Shown here in pieces: positions 1-8,221 of a DNA stretch of 64,000 nucleotides. Under the pieces are notes generated by a model. It saw only the letters and a list, made by a program, of their open reading frames with translations, ran no database searches and was not told the DNA's origin. How positions within the stretch are numbered: position 1 is the stretch's first letter; each line of letters opens with the position of its first letter. This DNA comes from Streptococcus mitis. GTDB lineage: Bacteria; Bacillota; Bacilli; Lactobacillales; Streptococcaceae. A program made the translations under genes and the position numbers. The stretch spans positions 496,001 through 560,000 of the forward strand of contig NZ_PKIE01000001.1 in assembly GCF_002860865.1 (NCBI RefSeq), given 5' to 3'.

Positions 1-290
1 CCCTACTAGCTATTGTTCTGGCACCTCTCGCTGCAACCTTAGTGCAACTAGCTATTTCTCGTCAGAGGGAATTCCTAGCTGATGCTTCCAGTGTTGAGTT
101 GACGCGCAATCCGCAAGGAATGATCAATGCTCTACGTAAGTTAGACAATAGTAAACCCATGAGTCGTCCTGTTGATGATGCCAGCAGTGCACTTTATATC
201 AATGATCCCAAGAAAGGGGGAGGGTTCCAAAAACTATTTTATACCCACCCACCTATCTCAGAGCGGATTGAGCGTTTAAAACATATGTAA
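1..290 (+). CDS. htpX: HtpX membrane zinc protease, C-terminal part
   Basis: The reading frame runs in from the left edge and ends at TAA 288-290, so only about 95 C-terminal residues are visible. HtpX is a membrane-bound zinc endopeptidase (M48) that helps remove misfolded membrane proteins. The visible part holds the end of a hydrophobic segment, the conserved [16 protein letters not shown] stretch that carries the third zinc ligand (Glu of EFLADA), and the usual ending with [12 protein letters not shown]. The HExxH motif lies outside the window. No frameshift is seen. The family call is firm; the start cannot be given. Confidence 0.9.
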   Translation, partial: LLAIVLAPLAATLVQLAISRQREFLADASSVELTRNPQGMINALRKLDNSKPMSRPVDDASSALYINDPKKGGGFQKLFYTHPPISERIERLKHM

Positions 291-393
291 TACTCTTCGA
301 AAATCTCTTCAAACCGTGTCAACGTCGCCTTGTCGTACTCAAGTACAGCCTGCAGCTAGTTTCCTAGTTTGCTCTTTGATTTTCATTGAGTAT
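290..393 (+). repeat. BOX element (boxA-boxC, no boxB)
   Basis: About 104 bp starting ATACTCTTCGAAAATCTC and ending TTTTCATTGAGTAT, with the boxA core (CGTCGCCTTG) complementary to the BOX-PCR primer site. BoxB is absent. It begins at the htpX stop codon, so the htpX transcript must carry it before reaching its terminator. Confidence 0.9.
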
Positions 394-416
394 AAAAATG
401 TGACTATACAATCCTA

Positions 417-455
417 AAAATGAGCATTCTCGTAGTTGGAGATGCTCATTTTCTT
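417..455 (+). terminator. Rho-independent terminator of htpX
   Basis: Stem AAAATGAGCAT (417-427) pairs with ATGCTCATTTT (442-452) and runs into a T-rich tail. It lies downstream of the BOX copy that separates it from htpX. Confidence 0.8.
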
Positions 456-495
456 ATATAATCAACTCAAAAATCAATTTGTTACGATACAACTT

Positions 496-601
496 ATATT
501 CTTCGAAAATCTCTTCAAACCGCATCAGCTTCGCCTTGCCGTACTTAAGTCCAGCCTGTGCGGCTAGCTTCCTAGTTTGCTCTTTGATTTTCATTGAGTA
601 T
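496..601 (+). repeat. BOX element, second copy
   Basis: Second boxA-boxC unit in the same orientation, about 100 bp after the first. It starts ATATTCTTCGAAAATC and ends TCATTGAGTAT. It differs from the first copy at several positions (for example CGCATCAGCTTCGCC), so the two are not a recent duplication. Confidence 0.88.
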
Positions 602-639
602 TAGAATTTCTTTAGGAAACTTCGTTCAGAACACATGAT

Positions 640-840
640 ATATCGAAGAAGAATCTAGCATCTATGTCAAATGGAGGAAGCAATTGATTGCAATTTTAGC
701 AGATTAGAGAATATTTTTGGTGAACTCAGAGTGTGTGTTAGAGACAAGTAGGCCAGCGTAGTAGAGCTAGGATTCATCTTAATCAGCATGGAGTTTACAA
801 AATTGTCCAAGAATTCAATCTACAAATCAGCTATTTAAAA
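640..840 (+). pseudogene. Scrambled IS3-family transposase debris
   Basis: No intact ORF. Across two frames the text reads ASMSNGGSN, then DCNFSRLENIFGELR, which matches the DDE-end motif SMS..GN..DN...ENFFG.LK of IS3/IS150-type OrfB with one frameshift. Further on, RIHLNQHGVYKIVQEFNLQ resembles the upstream HTH-like part of the same family. The two parts are in reversed order, so this is either a rearranged copy or two nested remnants. Recognition is by motif only. Confidence 0.45.
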
Positions 841-841
841 A

Positions 842-897
842 GTACACAATGATTTCAGCTTGTTTGTGAGCAAAGCTGAAATCATTGTGTGCTTTTA
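842..897. terminator. Strong bidirectional terminator hairpin
   Basis: A 19-bp stem (842-860 with 874-892, one G-U pair) has a 13-nt loop. T-rich tracts follow on both strands (TTTTAATT on plus, TTTTTAAA on minus). On the minus strand it ends the rlmB transcript, whose stop is at 927. Confidence 0.85.
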
Positions 898-926
898 ATT
901 AGAAGTTGGTTTTTGTCCAGCCTCTT

Positions 927-1655
927 TTATAGTCTATTTCGGAAAACTTCGTACATGAGAATGGCTGCAGCAACACTGGCATTAAGGCTTTGAACATGTC
1001 CATTCATAGGAATGGTAATCATCTCATCGACCTGTTTTTTGATGTTACTAGAGATACCTTTTCCTTCATTTCCGATGATGAGGGCGATTTTCCCTTTTGT
1101 ATTCCACTTGTGGCAAGGAGTCCCATTCATATCTGTTCCAAAGGTCCAGAAGCCTTCATCCTTGAGTTTGTCTAGAGTTTGGCTTAGGTTGGTCACTCGG
1201 GCAATGGGAACGTGTTCAATAGCACCTGTGGCCGTTTTGGCAACGACAGGAGTAACTCCGACAGCACGGTGCTTGGGAATGATGACTCCTGAAACATTGG
1301 TCGCATCAGCGGTTCTTAAGATGGAGCCTAAGTTGTGAGGATCAGTTAACCCGTCCAGAATCAATAGCAAAGGATTTTCTTCTTGACGCGTTTTGGAAAG
1401 AATGTGATCTAGCTCGCTATAGGCAAATTCGGACACTCGTAGAACAAAACCTTGGTGAACAGCACCTTCAGTCATCTCAGAGAGGGATTTTTTTGAAGTC
1501 CAAGAAATGGACACCTTCTTTTCTGTAGCCAGTTCTTTGACTTTCTCAACATTCTTACCTCGGAGATCTTCTTGGAGGTAGAGTTTGTTTCCTGTGTTTG
1601 CAAGGAGGGCTTCGGTAACGGCATGGACGCCATAGACAATATCATTTGTTTTCAT
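927..1655 (-). CDS. rlmB: 23S rRNA 2'-O-ribose methyltransferase, RlmB/TrmH type
   Basis: SPOUT-class methyltransferase of 242 residues, expected to methylate a guanosine 2'-OH in 23S rRNA using SAM. An N-terminal substrate-binding domain (about 1-75, start KTNDIVYGVHAVTEAL) precedes the SPOUT domain. SPOUT motif 1 is LDGLTDPHNLGSILRTADA, motif 2 IIGNEGKGIS (about 192-201), and motif 3 the knot segment PMNGHVQSLNASVAA (about 216-230). I chose the ATG at 1655 rather than the upstream in-frame start at 1688. The -10 box TATAAT at 1662-1667 lies six bases before it, which makes the mRNA start at the ATG. No usable SD exists. It follows def and is separated from it by a terminator. Confidence 0.92.
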   Translation of the reverse strand: MKTNDIVYGVHAVTEALLANTGNKLYLQEDLRGKNVEKVKELATEKKVSISWTSKKSLSEMTEGAVHQGFVLRVSEFAYSELDHILSKTRQEENPLLLILDGLTDPHNLGSILRTADATNVSGVIIPKHRAVGVTPVVAKTATGAIEHVPIARVTNLSQTLDKLKDEGFWTFGTDMNGTPCHKWNTKGKIALIIGNEGKGISSNIKKQVDEMITIPMNGHVQSLNASVAAAILMYEVFRNRL

Positions 1656-1661
1656 GCCTCT

Positions 1662-1670
1662 ATTATAACA
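1662..1670 (-). promoter_or_regulatory. Extended -10 promoter giving a leaderless rlmB mRNA
   Basis: TGTTATAAT on the minus strand, with exactly six bases between the -10 and the ATG at 1655. A weak TTGCAA lies 15 bp upstream, inside the def terminator. Confidence 0.7.
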
Positions 1671-1671
1671 C

Positions 1672-1698
1672 AAAATCCCGTCTTGCAACGGGATTTTC
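1672..1698 (-). terminator. Terminator of def
   Basis: Stem AAAATCCCGT (1672-1681) with ACGGGATTTT (1688-1697), just after the def stop. Its sequence also carries the -35 region of rlmB. Confidence 0.75.
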
Positions 1699-1699
1699 T

Positions 1700-2311
1700 T
1701 TATTCTAGAATTAGTAAACCATCTTTAACTGCAAATGGGTCTTTTTCATTGATACGATCGTAAAACATGATACCGTTAATGTGGTCAATTTCATGCTGAA
1801 CAACGATGGAGTTGTAGCCTTTGAGTTTGATACGGTGTTTTTCTCCATCCTTGTCAAAGTAGTCAACAGTAACGCGGGCATGGCGAACAACATAGCCAGG
1901 TACGTTGCGGTCAACAGACAGACAACCTTCTCCTTCACCAAGAGCAGCATCTTGAACAGAGTGAGAGACGATTTTTGGATTGTACATAATAGCTTGCAAG
2001 TCGTAGGCTTCCTGTGGAGTTTCACCTTCTTCAACAATATTAGGCACCAAAACAGCGATAATGCGTTTTGAGATATCTAATTGAGGAGCAGCAAGTCCAA
2101 CCCCACCACGTAGCCCCATCTTTTCAGCCATGACAGGATCTTGGGAATGTTTGAGGAATTGCATCATCTTTTCGCCAAGGATGATTTCTTGGTCAGACAA
2201 GGGAAAAGTGACTTCCTCAGCAACTGCGCGAAGAGTCGGATTCCCCTCGCGGATAATATCGTTCATATCAATTAAGTGAGCAGCTTTTGTAATACGTTCT
2301 ATAGCAGACAT
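1700..2311 (-). CDS. def: Peptide deformylase
   Basis: Iron/zinc hydrolase that removes the N-formyl group from nascent proteins. The 203-residue protein shows all three family motifs: GVGLAAPQ (70-77), EGCLS (128-132, metal Cys) and HEIDH (173-177, two metal His and the catalytic Glu). The length and the insertion after motif 1 fit the Gram-positive type II enzymes. The start at 2311 ([13 protein letters not shown]) is preceded by AAAGGAGA; the upstream in-frame codon at 2326 would lie on top of that SD. Monocistronic, with its own terminator. Confidence 0.96.
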   Translation of the reverse strand: MSAIERITKAAHLIDMNDIIREGNPTLRAVAEEVTFPLSDQEIILGEKMMQFLKHSQDPVMAEKMGLRGGVGLAAPQLDISKRIIAVLVPNIVEEGETPQEAYDLQAIMYNPKIVSHSVQDAALGEGEGCLSVDRNVPGYVVRHARVTVDYFDKDGEKHRIKLKGYNSIVVQHEIDHINGIMFYDRINEKDPFAVKDGLLILE

Positions 2312-2485
2312 TTTCTCTCCTTTCATTACTTCTACATGATATCACAAAATGACAAGGATTGAAAGCATTACGGCATCGAGCTTTTATAGAAAATGCCTAG
2401 TAGGTTCAATTCAATTGTGAAAGAATTACTTATCTGTGTTATAATAAAAAGAAAAGGCTTGCATAAGAAAGTAGGGAGAATGAAG

Positions 2486-3805
2486 ATGCAAAGAAGACAA
2501 GATAGAAATCAGGGTGGTTTAGCTTTTCGTTTTATGAAGGGCTTGGTAAACTTTTTTAGGAGTTATCACAGGTGGAGCAATAAAGGATTTGTGGCGGTAC
2601 TCTTGCTAGCAGTTGCTTTATCAATGGGATTGGTCTTGTTGTTTGAAAGCTTCCAAGGCATGCCTCTGACCAGTCAAAAACGAGATACTATTTCTCAAGA
2701 AGGAACTAAGCAAAAGTCTCAGGAGCAGGAAGAGGAAAAAACTGCCAGAATTATGGCTAACGGAGATTTGCTCTACCACGATGGACTTTTCTTTTCAGCT
2801 AAAAAAGAAGACGGTACCTATGACTTTCATGAGAATTTTGAGTATGTGACTCCTTGGCTTAAGCAAGCAGACTTAGCTATTGGTGACTTTGAAGGAACCA
2901 TTAATAAGGATCATTATTTAGCAGGTTATCCTCTCTTTAATGCTCCTGCTGAAGTTATGGATGCCATTAAGGATGCAGGTTATCATGTGCTGGATTTAGC
3001 TCATAATCATATTTTGGATTCGCAAATTGAGGGAGTTATTTCAACAGCCGATATTATTGAGAAAGCTGGAATCACTCCAATCGGAGTTTATACGCACGAG
3101 CCACGTGATCAGGCTCCGCTGGTCATTAAGGAAGTGAATGGTATCAAGGTTGCACTGTTAGCCTATTCCTATGGATTCAATGGCATTGAGCAGTATATTT
3201 CTCAGGAAGACTATAATCGTTATCTTTCAGATTTAAACGAAGATAAGATGAAGGCTGAAATTGAACGGGCAGAGAAGGAAGCAGATATCACCATTATCAT
3301 GCCTCAGATGGGTGTTGAGTATCGATTGGAACCAACTGAAGAACAAAAAGCTCTTTATCACAAGATGATTGATTGGGGGGCGGATATCATCTTTGGAGGG
3401 CATCCTCACGTTGTGGAACCATCTGAAACGGTTGAAAAAGATGGAGAAAAGAAACTCATTATCTATTCAATGGGGAACTTCATTTCCAATCAACGGATTG
3501 AATCTATGGGAGATGAAGAAAATGCTAAGTGGACTGAACGGGGCGTTCTCATGGACGTGACCATTAGAAAGAAAGATGGAAAAACAACTATCGGAACAGC
3601 TAAAGCCCATCCTACTTGGGTCAATCGAACACCAAAGGGAACCTTTTCACCAGAAGGCTATCCTTTATATCATTATCAAACCTATATCTTGGAAGATTTC
3701 ATAGAGGGTGGCAGTCATCGTGATCAATTGGATGAAGCGACTAAGGAACGAATTGATACAGCCTACAAAGAAATGAATGAACATGTAGGGTTGAAGTGGG
3801 ATTAG
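2486..3805 (+). CDS. CapA/PgsA-family membrane-anchored metallophosphatase
   Basis: Protein of about 439 residues with a basic cytoplasmic N-terminus, one membrane segment (about 35-53, GFVAVLLLAVALSMGLVLLF), a charged linker, and an extracellular CapA domain. Visible CapA motifs are NGDLLYHDG, IGDFEG, LDLAHNHILD, GGHPHVVEP and YSMGNF. These are the metal ligands of the poly-gamma-glutamate synthesis/capsule CapA family. The true substrate is unknown; no pgsBC partners are nearby. The in-frame ATG at 2480 is only one base from GGGAG, so 2486 (seven bases) is preferred. It is first in an operon with a HAD phosphatase and an SGNH esterase. Confidence 0.85.
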   Translation: MQRRQDRNQGGLAFRFMKGLVNFFRSYHRWSNKGFVAVLLLAVALSMGLVLLFESFQGMPLTSQKRDTISQEGTKQKSQEQEEEKTARIMANGDLLYHDGLFFSAKKEDGTYDFHENFEYVTPWLKQADLAIGDFEGTINKDHYLAGYPLFNAPAEVMDAIKDAGYHVLDLAHNHILDSQIEGVISTADIIEKAGITPIGVYTHEPRDQAPLVIKEVNGIKVALLAYSYGFNGIEQYISQEDYNRYLSDLNEDKMKAEIERAEKEADITIIMPQMGVEYRLEPTEEQKALYHKMIDWGADIIFGGHPHVVEPSETVEKDGEKKLIIYSMGNFISNQRIESMGDEENAKWTERGVLMDVTIRKKDGKTTIGTAKAHPTWVNRTPKGTFSPEGYPLYHYQTYILEDFIEGGSHRDQLDEATKERIDTAYKEMNEHVGLKWD

Positions 3806-3826
3806 CTTGAATTCAGAGGAAAGTAA

Positions 3827-4654
3827 ATGACGATTAAAGTGATTGCGACAGATATGGATGGGACCTTGCTGGATGCTAGAGGCCAGCTTGATCTTCCACG
3901 CTTGGAAAAGATTTTAGATCAGTTGGATCAAAGGGGCGTTCGTTTTGTCATCGCGACGGGCAATGAAATTCACCGCATGAGGCAACTACTGGGGCACTTG
4001 GTGGATCGAGTGGTTCTGGTTGTTGCTAACGGTGCTCGTATTTTTGAAAATAATGAACTGATTCAGGCTCAGACTTGGGATGATGCCATTGTCGATAAGG
4101 CTTTGGCTCATTTCAAGGGTCGAGCGTGTCAGGACCAGTTTGTTGTGACGGCTATGAAGGGTGGTTTCGTCAAAGAAGGTACGATTTTTACAGACCTTGA
4201 AAGTTTTATGACTCCAGAAATGATTGAAAAATTCTACCAACGGATGCATTTTGTGGACGAATTAACCTCTGACCTCTTTGGTGGTGTGCTCAAGATGAGT
4301 ATGGTTGTTGGTGAGGAACGTTTGAGTTCGGTCTTGGAAGAAATCAATGACCTCTTTGATGGCCGTATTCGGGCTGTATCCAGTGGCTATGGTTGCATTG
4401 ATATCCTCCAAGCTGGGATTCATAAAGCATGGGGCTTGGAAGAATTACTCAAGCGTTGGGACTTGAACCCCCAACAAATCATGGCTTTTGGTGACAGTGA
4501 AAATGATGTTGAAATGCTTGAAATGGCTGGAATTGCCTATGCGATGGAAAATGCTGATGAGAAAGCCAAAGCTGTGGCGACTGCTCTAGCACCAGCTAAC
4601 AGCCAAGGAGGAGTTTACCAAGTCTTGGAAAATTGGTTAGAAAAAGGAGAATGA
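3827..4654 (+). CDS. Cof-type HAD-superfamily phosphatase
   Basis: 275 residues. HAD motif I is ATDMDGTLLD (residues 7-16, nucleophile Asp), motif II sits around FVIATGN, and motif IV is GDSENDVEML near residue 222. A large C2b cap lies between them, as in Cof/YidA-type sugar-phosphate or nucleotide phosphatases. The substrate cannot be deduced. An AGAGGAAAG SD precedes the ATG. It starts 21 bases after the capA-like stop and ends one base before the next gene, so the three genes are probably co-transcribed. Confidence 0.88.
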   Translation: MTIKVIATDMDGTLLDARGQLDLPRLEKILDQLDQRGVRFVIATGNEIHRMRQLLGHLVDRVVLVVANGARIFENNELIQAQTWDDAIVDKALAHFKGRACQDQFVVTAMKGGFVKEGTIFTDLESFMTPEMIEKFYQRMHFVDELTSDLFGGVLKMSMVVGEERLSSVLEEINDLFDGRIRAVSSGYGCIDILQAGIHKAWGLEELLKRWDLNPQQIMAFGDSENDVEMLEMAGIAYAMENADEKAKAVATALAPANSQGGVYQVLENWLEKGE

Positions 4655-4655
4655 A

Positions 4656-5291
4656 GTGGCAGTACAGTTATTAGAAAATTGGTTACTAAAGGAACAAGAA
4701 AAAATCCAAACCAAGTATCGTCACTTAAATCAGGTTTCTGTTGTAGAGCCAGACATTCTTTTTATTGGGGATTCCATTGTCGAATATTATCCTCTGCAGG
4801 AACTATTTGGAACTGCAAAGACGATTGTCAATCGAGGCATTCGAGGTTATCAGACAGGGCTGTTATTAGAGAATCTGGATGCGCATCTGTACGGTGGGGC
4901 GGTAGATAAAATTGTCCTTTTAATTGGGACAAATGATATCGGAAAAGATGTGCCTGTGAATGAGGCTCTCAATAATCTCGAAGCTATCATACAATCCATT
5001 ACTCGCGATTATCCATTGACTGAGATTAAATTGCTTTCCATTTTGCCAGTCAATGAGGGAGAGGAGTACAAGCAGACAGTCTATATCCGCACGAATGAAA
5101 AAATCCAGAAATGGAATCAATCCTATCGAGAGCTTGCTTCAGCCTATATGCAGGTAGAATTTGTGCCAGTTTTTGATAGTTTGACAGACCAAGTAGGTCA
5201 ACTCAAAAAAGAATATACAACTGATGGACTGCATCTCAGTGTTGCTGGTTATCAGATTTTGACAAAATCTTTGAAAGACTATCTTTTGTAG
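4656..5291 (+). CDS. SGNH/GDSL hydrolase (PAF-acetylhydrolase-like esterase)
   Basis: 211 residues, cytoplasmic (no signal peptide). The four SGNH blocks are visible: GDS with the catalytic Ser (38-40), the glycine block GIRGYQ (about 62-67), GTND (91-94) and DGLH with the Asp-His pair (190-193). It resembles pneumococcal proteins annotated as platelet-activating factor acetylhydrolase-like; the natural substrate is not known from sequence. The start is GTG at 4656, preceded by AAAAGGAGAATGAA, which overlaps the end of the preceding HAD gene and suggests translational coupling. Confidence 0.85.
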   Translation: MAVQLLENWLLKEQEKIQTKYRHLNQVSVVEPDILFIGDSIVEYYPLQELFGTAKTIVNRGIRGYQTGLLLENLDAHLYGGAVDKIVLLIGTNDIGKDVPVNEALNNLEAIIQSITRDYPLTEIKLLSILPVNEGEEYKQTVYIRTNEKIQKWNQSYRELASAYMQVEFVPVFDSLTDQVGQLKKEYTTDGLHLSVAGYQILTKSLKDYLL

Positions 5292-5307
5292 TTAATTGCT
5301 TTCCTTT

Positions 5308-5336
5308 TTGCATTTTTGAGTTAGATAAGGTATAAT
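5308..5336 (+). promoter_or_regulatory. Promoter of the tmRNA gene
   Basis: TTGCAT (5308-5313), a 17-bp spacer, then TATAAT (5331-5336). Predicted start is near 5343, giving a short 5' leader that RNase P would remove before the mature end at 5353. Confidence 0.8.
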
Positions 5337-5352
5337 GGTTTTGTTGTCTTTT

Positions 5353-5697
5353 GGGGTCGTTACGGATTCGACAGGCATTATGAGGCATATTTTGCGACTC
5401 GTGTGGCGACGTAAACGCTCAGTTAAATATAACTGCAAAAAATAACACTTCTTACGCTCTAGCTGCCTAAAAACCAGCAGGCGTGACCCGATTTGGATTG
5501 CTCGTGTTCAATGACAGGTCTTATTATTAGCGAGATACGATTGAGTCTTGTCTAGTGGCTTGATAAGAGATTGATAGACTCGCAGTTTCTAGGCTTGAGT
5601 TATGTGTCGAGGGACTGTTAAACTAATACATAACCTATGGTTGTAGACAAATATGTTGGCAGGTGTTTGGACGTGGGTTCGACTCCCACCGGCTCCA
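5353..5697 (+). ncRNA. ssrA: tmRNA (ribosome rescue)
   Basis: Starts GGGGTCGTTACGGATTCGAC and ends GTTCGACTCCCACCGGCTCCA, which are the 5' and 3' halves of the alanyl tRNA-like domain; seven acceptor pairs can be drawn (GGGGTCG with CGGCTCC). The tag ORF at 5435-5470 encodes AKNNTSYALAA and stops with TAA, the streptococcal tag. The CCA end is not genomically encoded (the sequence continues TTATT). It releases stalled ribosomes together with SmpB and marks the peptide for proteolysis. Confidence 0.97.
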
Positions 5698-5700
5698 TTA

Positions 5701-5890
5701 TTCCTTTGCATTCTTTTGCATTCCTTGGTAAAACGTTGTTAAATCAACGTTTTTTATTTTTGTCTTTGGTATTCCTTTGCGAAAAAAGGATACAACATTT
5801 TTGTCGTATCCTAAAAATCTATGTACTTCACAAAGCGTTCTTCGGCTCCATTATGCGTTTTTGTGATTTTAAAACTTGTTAGCTGGTTTT
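5701..5890. other. Possible tmRNA attachment-site scar
   Basis: After the ssrA terminator there is a second AT-rich hairpin (5788-5812, AGGATAC...GTATCCT) and then CGGCTCCATTAT at 5843-5854. This repeats the last bases of tmRNA plus its flank (5690-5701). tmRNA 3' ends are common integration targets, so the copy may be what is left after an element was lost. No protein gene is supported here. Confidence 0.35.
5730..5760 (+). terminator. Terminator of ssrA
   Basis: AAAACGTTG (5730-5738) pairs with CAACGTTTT (5745-5753), followed by a T-run. Confidence 0.85.
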
Positions 5891-6238
5891 TTACAATCCT
5901 GCAAATTCTTTGATTTCTTGTGCTGACATTGAAGAGTCGCAACGGACATTGATTTGTCCATCCGCAATGTGAACAAAGCCTGGTACAGTTGGGATTCCGT
6001 AGCGTGAGCGGAATGCTTGCAACTCATTGAGTTGGCTTGGTTCTTCACTATTGATGAAGTAGATGTGAGCTTTGGTTTCAGCTATGACACCTGCCAAAGT
6101 ACCTGCAAATTTACGGCAGTAAGGGCAAGTTTTGCGACCGATAAAGAAGGTTGCAGTTTCTTTTTTATCAAGAGCTTCTTGCGCACGCGCAACTGTAGTT
6201 ACTTCAAGGTCTTTGATATTATCTAAAAATTGTTCCAT
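5891..6238 (-). CDS. bta: Thioredoxin-fold protein, Bta (bacteriocin transport accessory) family
   Basis: 115-residue single-domain thioredoxin-fold protein. It has the redox motif CPYC (Cys38, Cys41) after a beta strand (ATFFIGRKT) and the cis-proline loop GIPTVPG (81-87). No signal peptide, so it should act in the cytoplasm. In streptococci this family is annotated as bacteriocin transport accessory protein, although no bacteriocin genes are nearby and a general disulfide reductase role is equally possible. The SD GCGAGGTAATCTC precedes the ATG at 6238. Pgm lies upstream on the same strand but ends in its own terminator. Confidence 0.85.
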   Translation of the reverse strand: MEQFLDNIKDLEVTTVARAQEALDKKETATFFIGRKTCPYCRKFAGTLAGVIAETKAHIYFINSEEPSQLNELQAFRSRYGIPTVPGFVHIADGQINVRCDSSMSAQEIKEFAGL

Positions 6239-6307
6239 GAGATTACCTCGCTTTCATTGATAAGTCTAGTATGCCATAAAGTTTCTAAAATTGCTTAGAT
6301 TTGATAC

Positions 6308-6340
6308 GAAAAAAAGATGAGATTGTTTGGTCTCATCTTT
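6308..6340 (-). terminator. Terminator of pgm
   Basis: AAGATGAGA (6314-6322) pairs with TCTCATCTT (6331-6339); on the minus strand the stem is followed by a run of T. It lies between the pgm stop (6350) and bta. Confidence 0.8.
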
Positions 6341-6349
6341 TATAGGATT

Positions 6350-8068
6350 TTATTTTACAAAAGCATTGATTTCTGCTTCGATATTAGCAATCTTAGCTTG
6401 TGATTCTTCGTTGGTTTCACCTACAACTGCAATGTAGAATTTGATTTTTGGTTCTGTACCTGAAGGGCGAGCAGCAATCCATGAACCGTCAGCAAGTGTG
6501 TATTTCAACACATCACTTGGAGGAGTTGTTAAGTTTGTAACAGTTCCGTCAGCAGCAGTAGCAGTTTGCGCCTTGAAGTCTTCTACGACAGTGATAGCTG
6601 TTGCGTTCCATTCTTTTGGAGCATTGTTACGGAATTTAGCCATAATCGCTTTGATTTGTTCTGCACCATCCACACCTGAAAGAGTAACAGAGATTGTTTT
6701 TTCTGCGTAGTAACCGTACTCTTTGTAGATTTCTTCGATACCGTCAGCAAGTGTCAAACCACGTGAACGGTAGTAGGCAGCAAGTTCAGCAACGACTAGA
6801 ACGGCTTGGATAGCATCTTTATCACGTACGAATGGTTTAATCAAGTAACCGAAGCTTTCTTCAAATCCCATCATGTAAGTGTGATTGTGTTTTTCTTCGA
6901 ATTCTTGGATTTTCTCAGCGATAAATTTGAAACCTGTCAAAACGTTGAACATAGTTGCGCCGTAGCTTTCAGCAATCTTCGTTACCAAGTCAGTTGATAC
7001 GATAGATTTGCAGAGGGCTGCATTTTCAGGAAGAGTTCCAGCGTTTTTGTGGGCTTCCAAGATGTATTTAGCCATGATGGCACCGATTTGGTTACCTGAA
7101 AGGTTGAGGTAGCTACCATCTTTTTGAAGAACTTCAACACCAACACGGTCAGCATCAGGGTCAGTTGCGACAAGAACGTCTGCACCAACTTGACGACCAA
7201 GTTCTTCAGCAAGTGCAAAGGCTGCTTGGCTTTCTGGGTTTGGCGATTTTACAGTTGAGAAGTCTGGGTCAGCAGTTGCTTGCGCTTCAACGACTTGAAC
7301 AGAGTCAAATCCTGCTTGGGCAAGAGCACGACGAGCCAACATTTCACCAGTACCATGAAGTGGTGTGTAGACAATCTTCATGTCTTTACCGAATTCTTCA
7401 ATCAAGGCTGGGTTGATGTTTACGTCCTTAACCTCTTTAAGGTATTCTACGTCAACAGCTTCGCCGATAACTTCAATCAAGCCAGAAGCTTTTTCAGCTT
7501 CCACATCAGCAACTTCAACTGCAAATGGGTTTTCGATTGCACGGATATAAGTAGTCAAAGCGTCCGCGTCGTGTGGAGGCATTTGTCCACCGTCTTCACC
7601 GTAAACCTTGTAACCGTTAAATGGTGCAGGGTTGTGGCTGGCTGTGACCATGATACCTGCGAAACAGTTGAGGTGACGAACTGCAAATGATAGCTCTGGA
7701 GTTGGACGAAGGCTTTCAAATACATAAGATTTGATGCCGTGTTTAGCAAGAACTGCCGCAGATTCAAAGGCAAACTCAGGTGAGAAGTGACGGCTATCGT
7801 AGGCGATTGCGACACCACGTTCTTTTTCGTTTCCACCTTTTGACTCAATCAAACGAGCCAAACCTTCAGTAGCTTGGCGAACAACGTAGATGTTGATGCG
7901 GTTTGTACCAGCACCAATCAAGCCACGCATCCCTGCAGTACCAAATTCAAGATTTGTATAGAAGGCATCTTCCTTTGTTTTTTCGTCCATATTTTCCAAA
8001 TCTTGACGAAGGTAGTCAGGAAGCTCCGCAAAATCAACCCATTTCTGGTAATTTTCTTGGTAAGACAT
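6350..8068 (-). CDS. pgm: Phosphoglucomutase / alpha-D-phosphohexomutase
   Basis: 572-residue four-domain phosphohexomutase that interconverts glucose-6-phosphate and glucose-1-phosphate. It feeds the glycogen genes in this window and UDP-glucose/capsule synthesis. The active-site phosphoserine loop is VTASHNP (Ser144), the Mg site DPDADR (303-308), the sugar loop GFEESFG (about 393) and the phosphate-binding loop RPSGTEPK (about 529). Length and order match Gram-positive PgmA. A clear SD (AAGGAGAATTTTA) precedes the ATG at 8068. Monocistronic, with a terminator. Confidence 0.96.
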   Translation of the reverse strand: MSYQENYQKWVDFAELPDYLRQDLENMDEKTKEDAFYTNLEFGTAGMRGLIGAGTNRINIYVVRQATEGLARLIESKGGNEKERGVAIAYDSRHFSPEFAFESAAVLAKHGIKSYVFESLRPTPELSFAVRHLNCFAGIMVTASHNPAPFNGYKVYGEDGGQMPPHDADALTTYIRAIENPFAVEVADVEAEKASGLIEVIGEAVDVEYLKEVKDVNINPALIEEFGKDMKIVYTPLHGTGEMLARRALAQAGFDSVQVVEAQATADPDFSTVKSPNPESQAAFALAEELGRQVGADVLVATDPDADRVGVEVLQKDGSYLNLSGNQIGAIMAKYILEAHKNAGTLPENAALCKSIVSTDLVTKIAESYGATMFNVLTGFKFIAEKIQEFEEKHNHTYMMGFEESFGYLIKPFVRDKDAIQAVLVVAELAAYYRSRGLTLADGIEEIYKEYGYYAEKTISVTLSGVDGAEQIKAIMAKFRNNAPKEWNATAITVVEDFKAQTATAADGTVTNLTTPPSDVLKYTLADGSWIAARPSGTEPKIKFYIAVVGETNEESQAKIANIEAEINAFVK

Positions 8069-8186
8069 TAAAATTCTCCTTTTTGTAAATTGTTTTAACC
8101 GTTCACATTATAGCACTTTTTAGCGTTTTAGTAAAACGGTAGCATAATTTTCAGAAAAGTAGTGACATATGCCTGTTTATCAAGTC

Positions 8187-8215
8187 TTGAATGCCTTAGG
8201 GAAACATGCTATACT
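8187..8215 (+). promoter_or_regulatory. Consensus promoter giving a leaderless ABC-F mRNA
   Basis: TTGAAT (8187-8192), a 17-bp spacer, TATACT (8210-8215) with an upstream TGC. Six bases later comes the ATG at 8222, so transcription should start at or beside the A of the start codon. Confidence 0.8.
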
Positions 8216-8221
8216 ACTTGT

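Noticed and set aside
5637..5882. 81-codon plus-strand ORF covering the tmRNA 3' end
   Set aside because: It runs through the tRNA-like domain and terminator of ssrA and has no SD or protein motif.
7280..7690. 136-codon plus-strand ORF opposite pgm
   Set aside because: Antisense shadow of a well-conserved gene.
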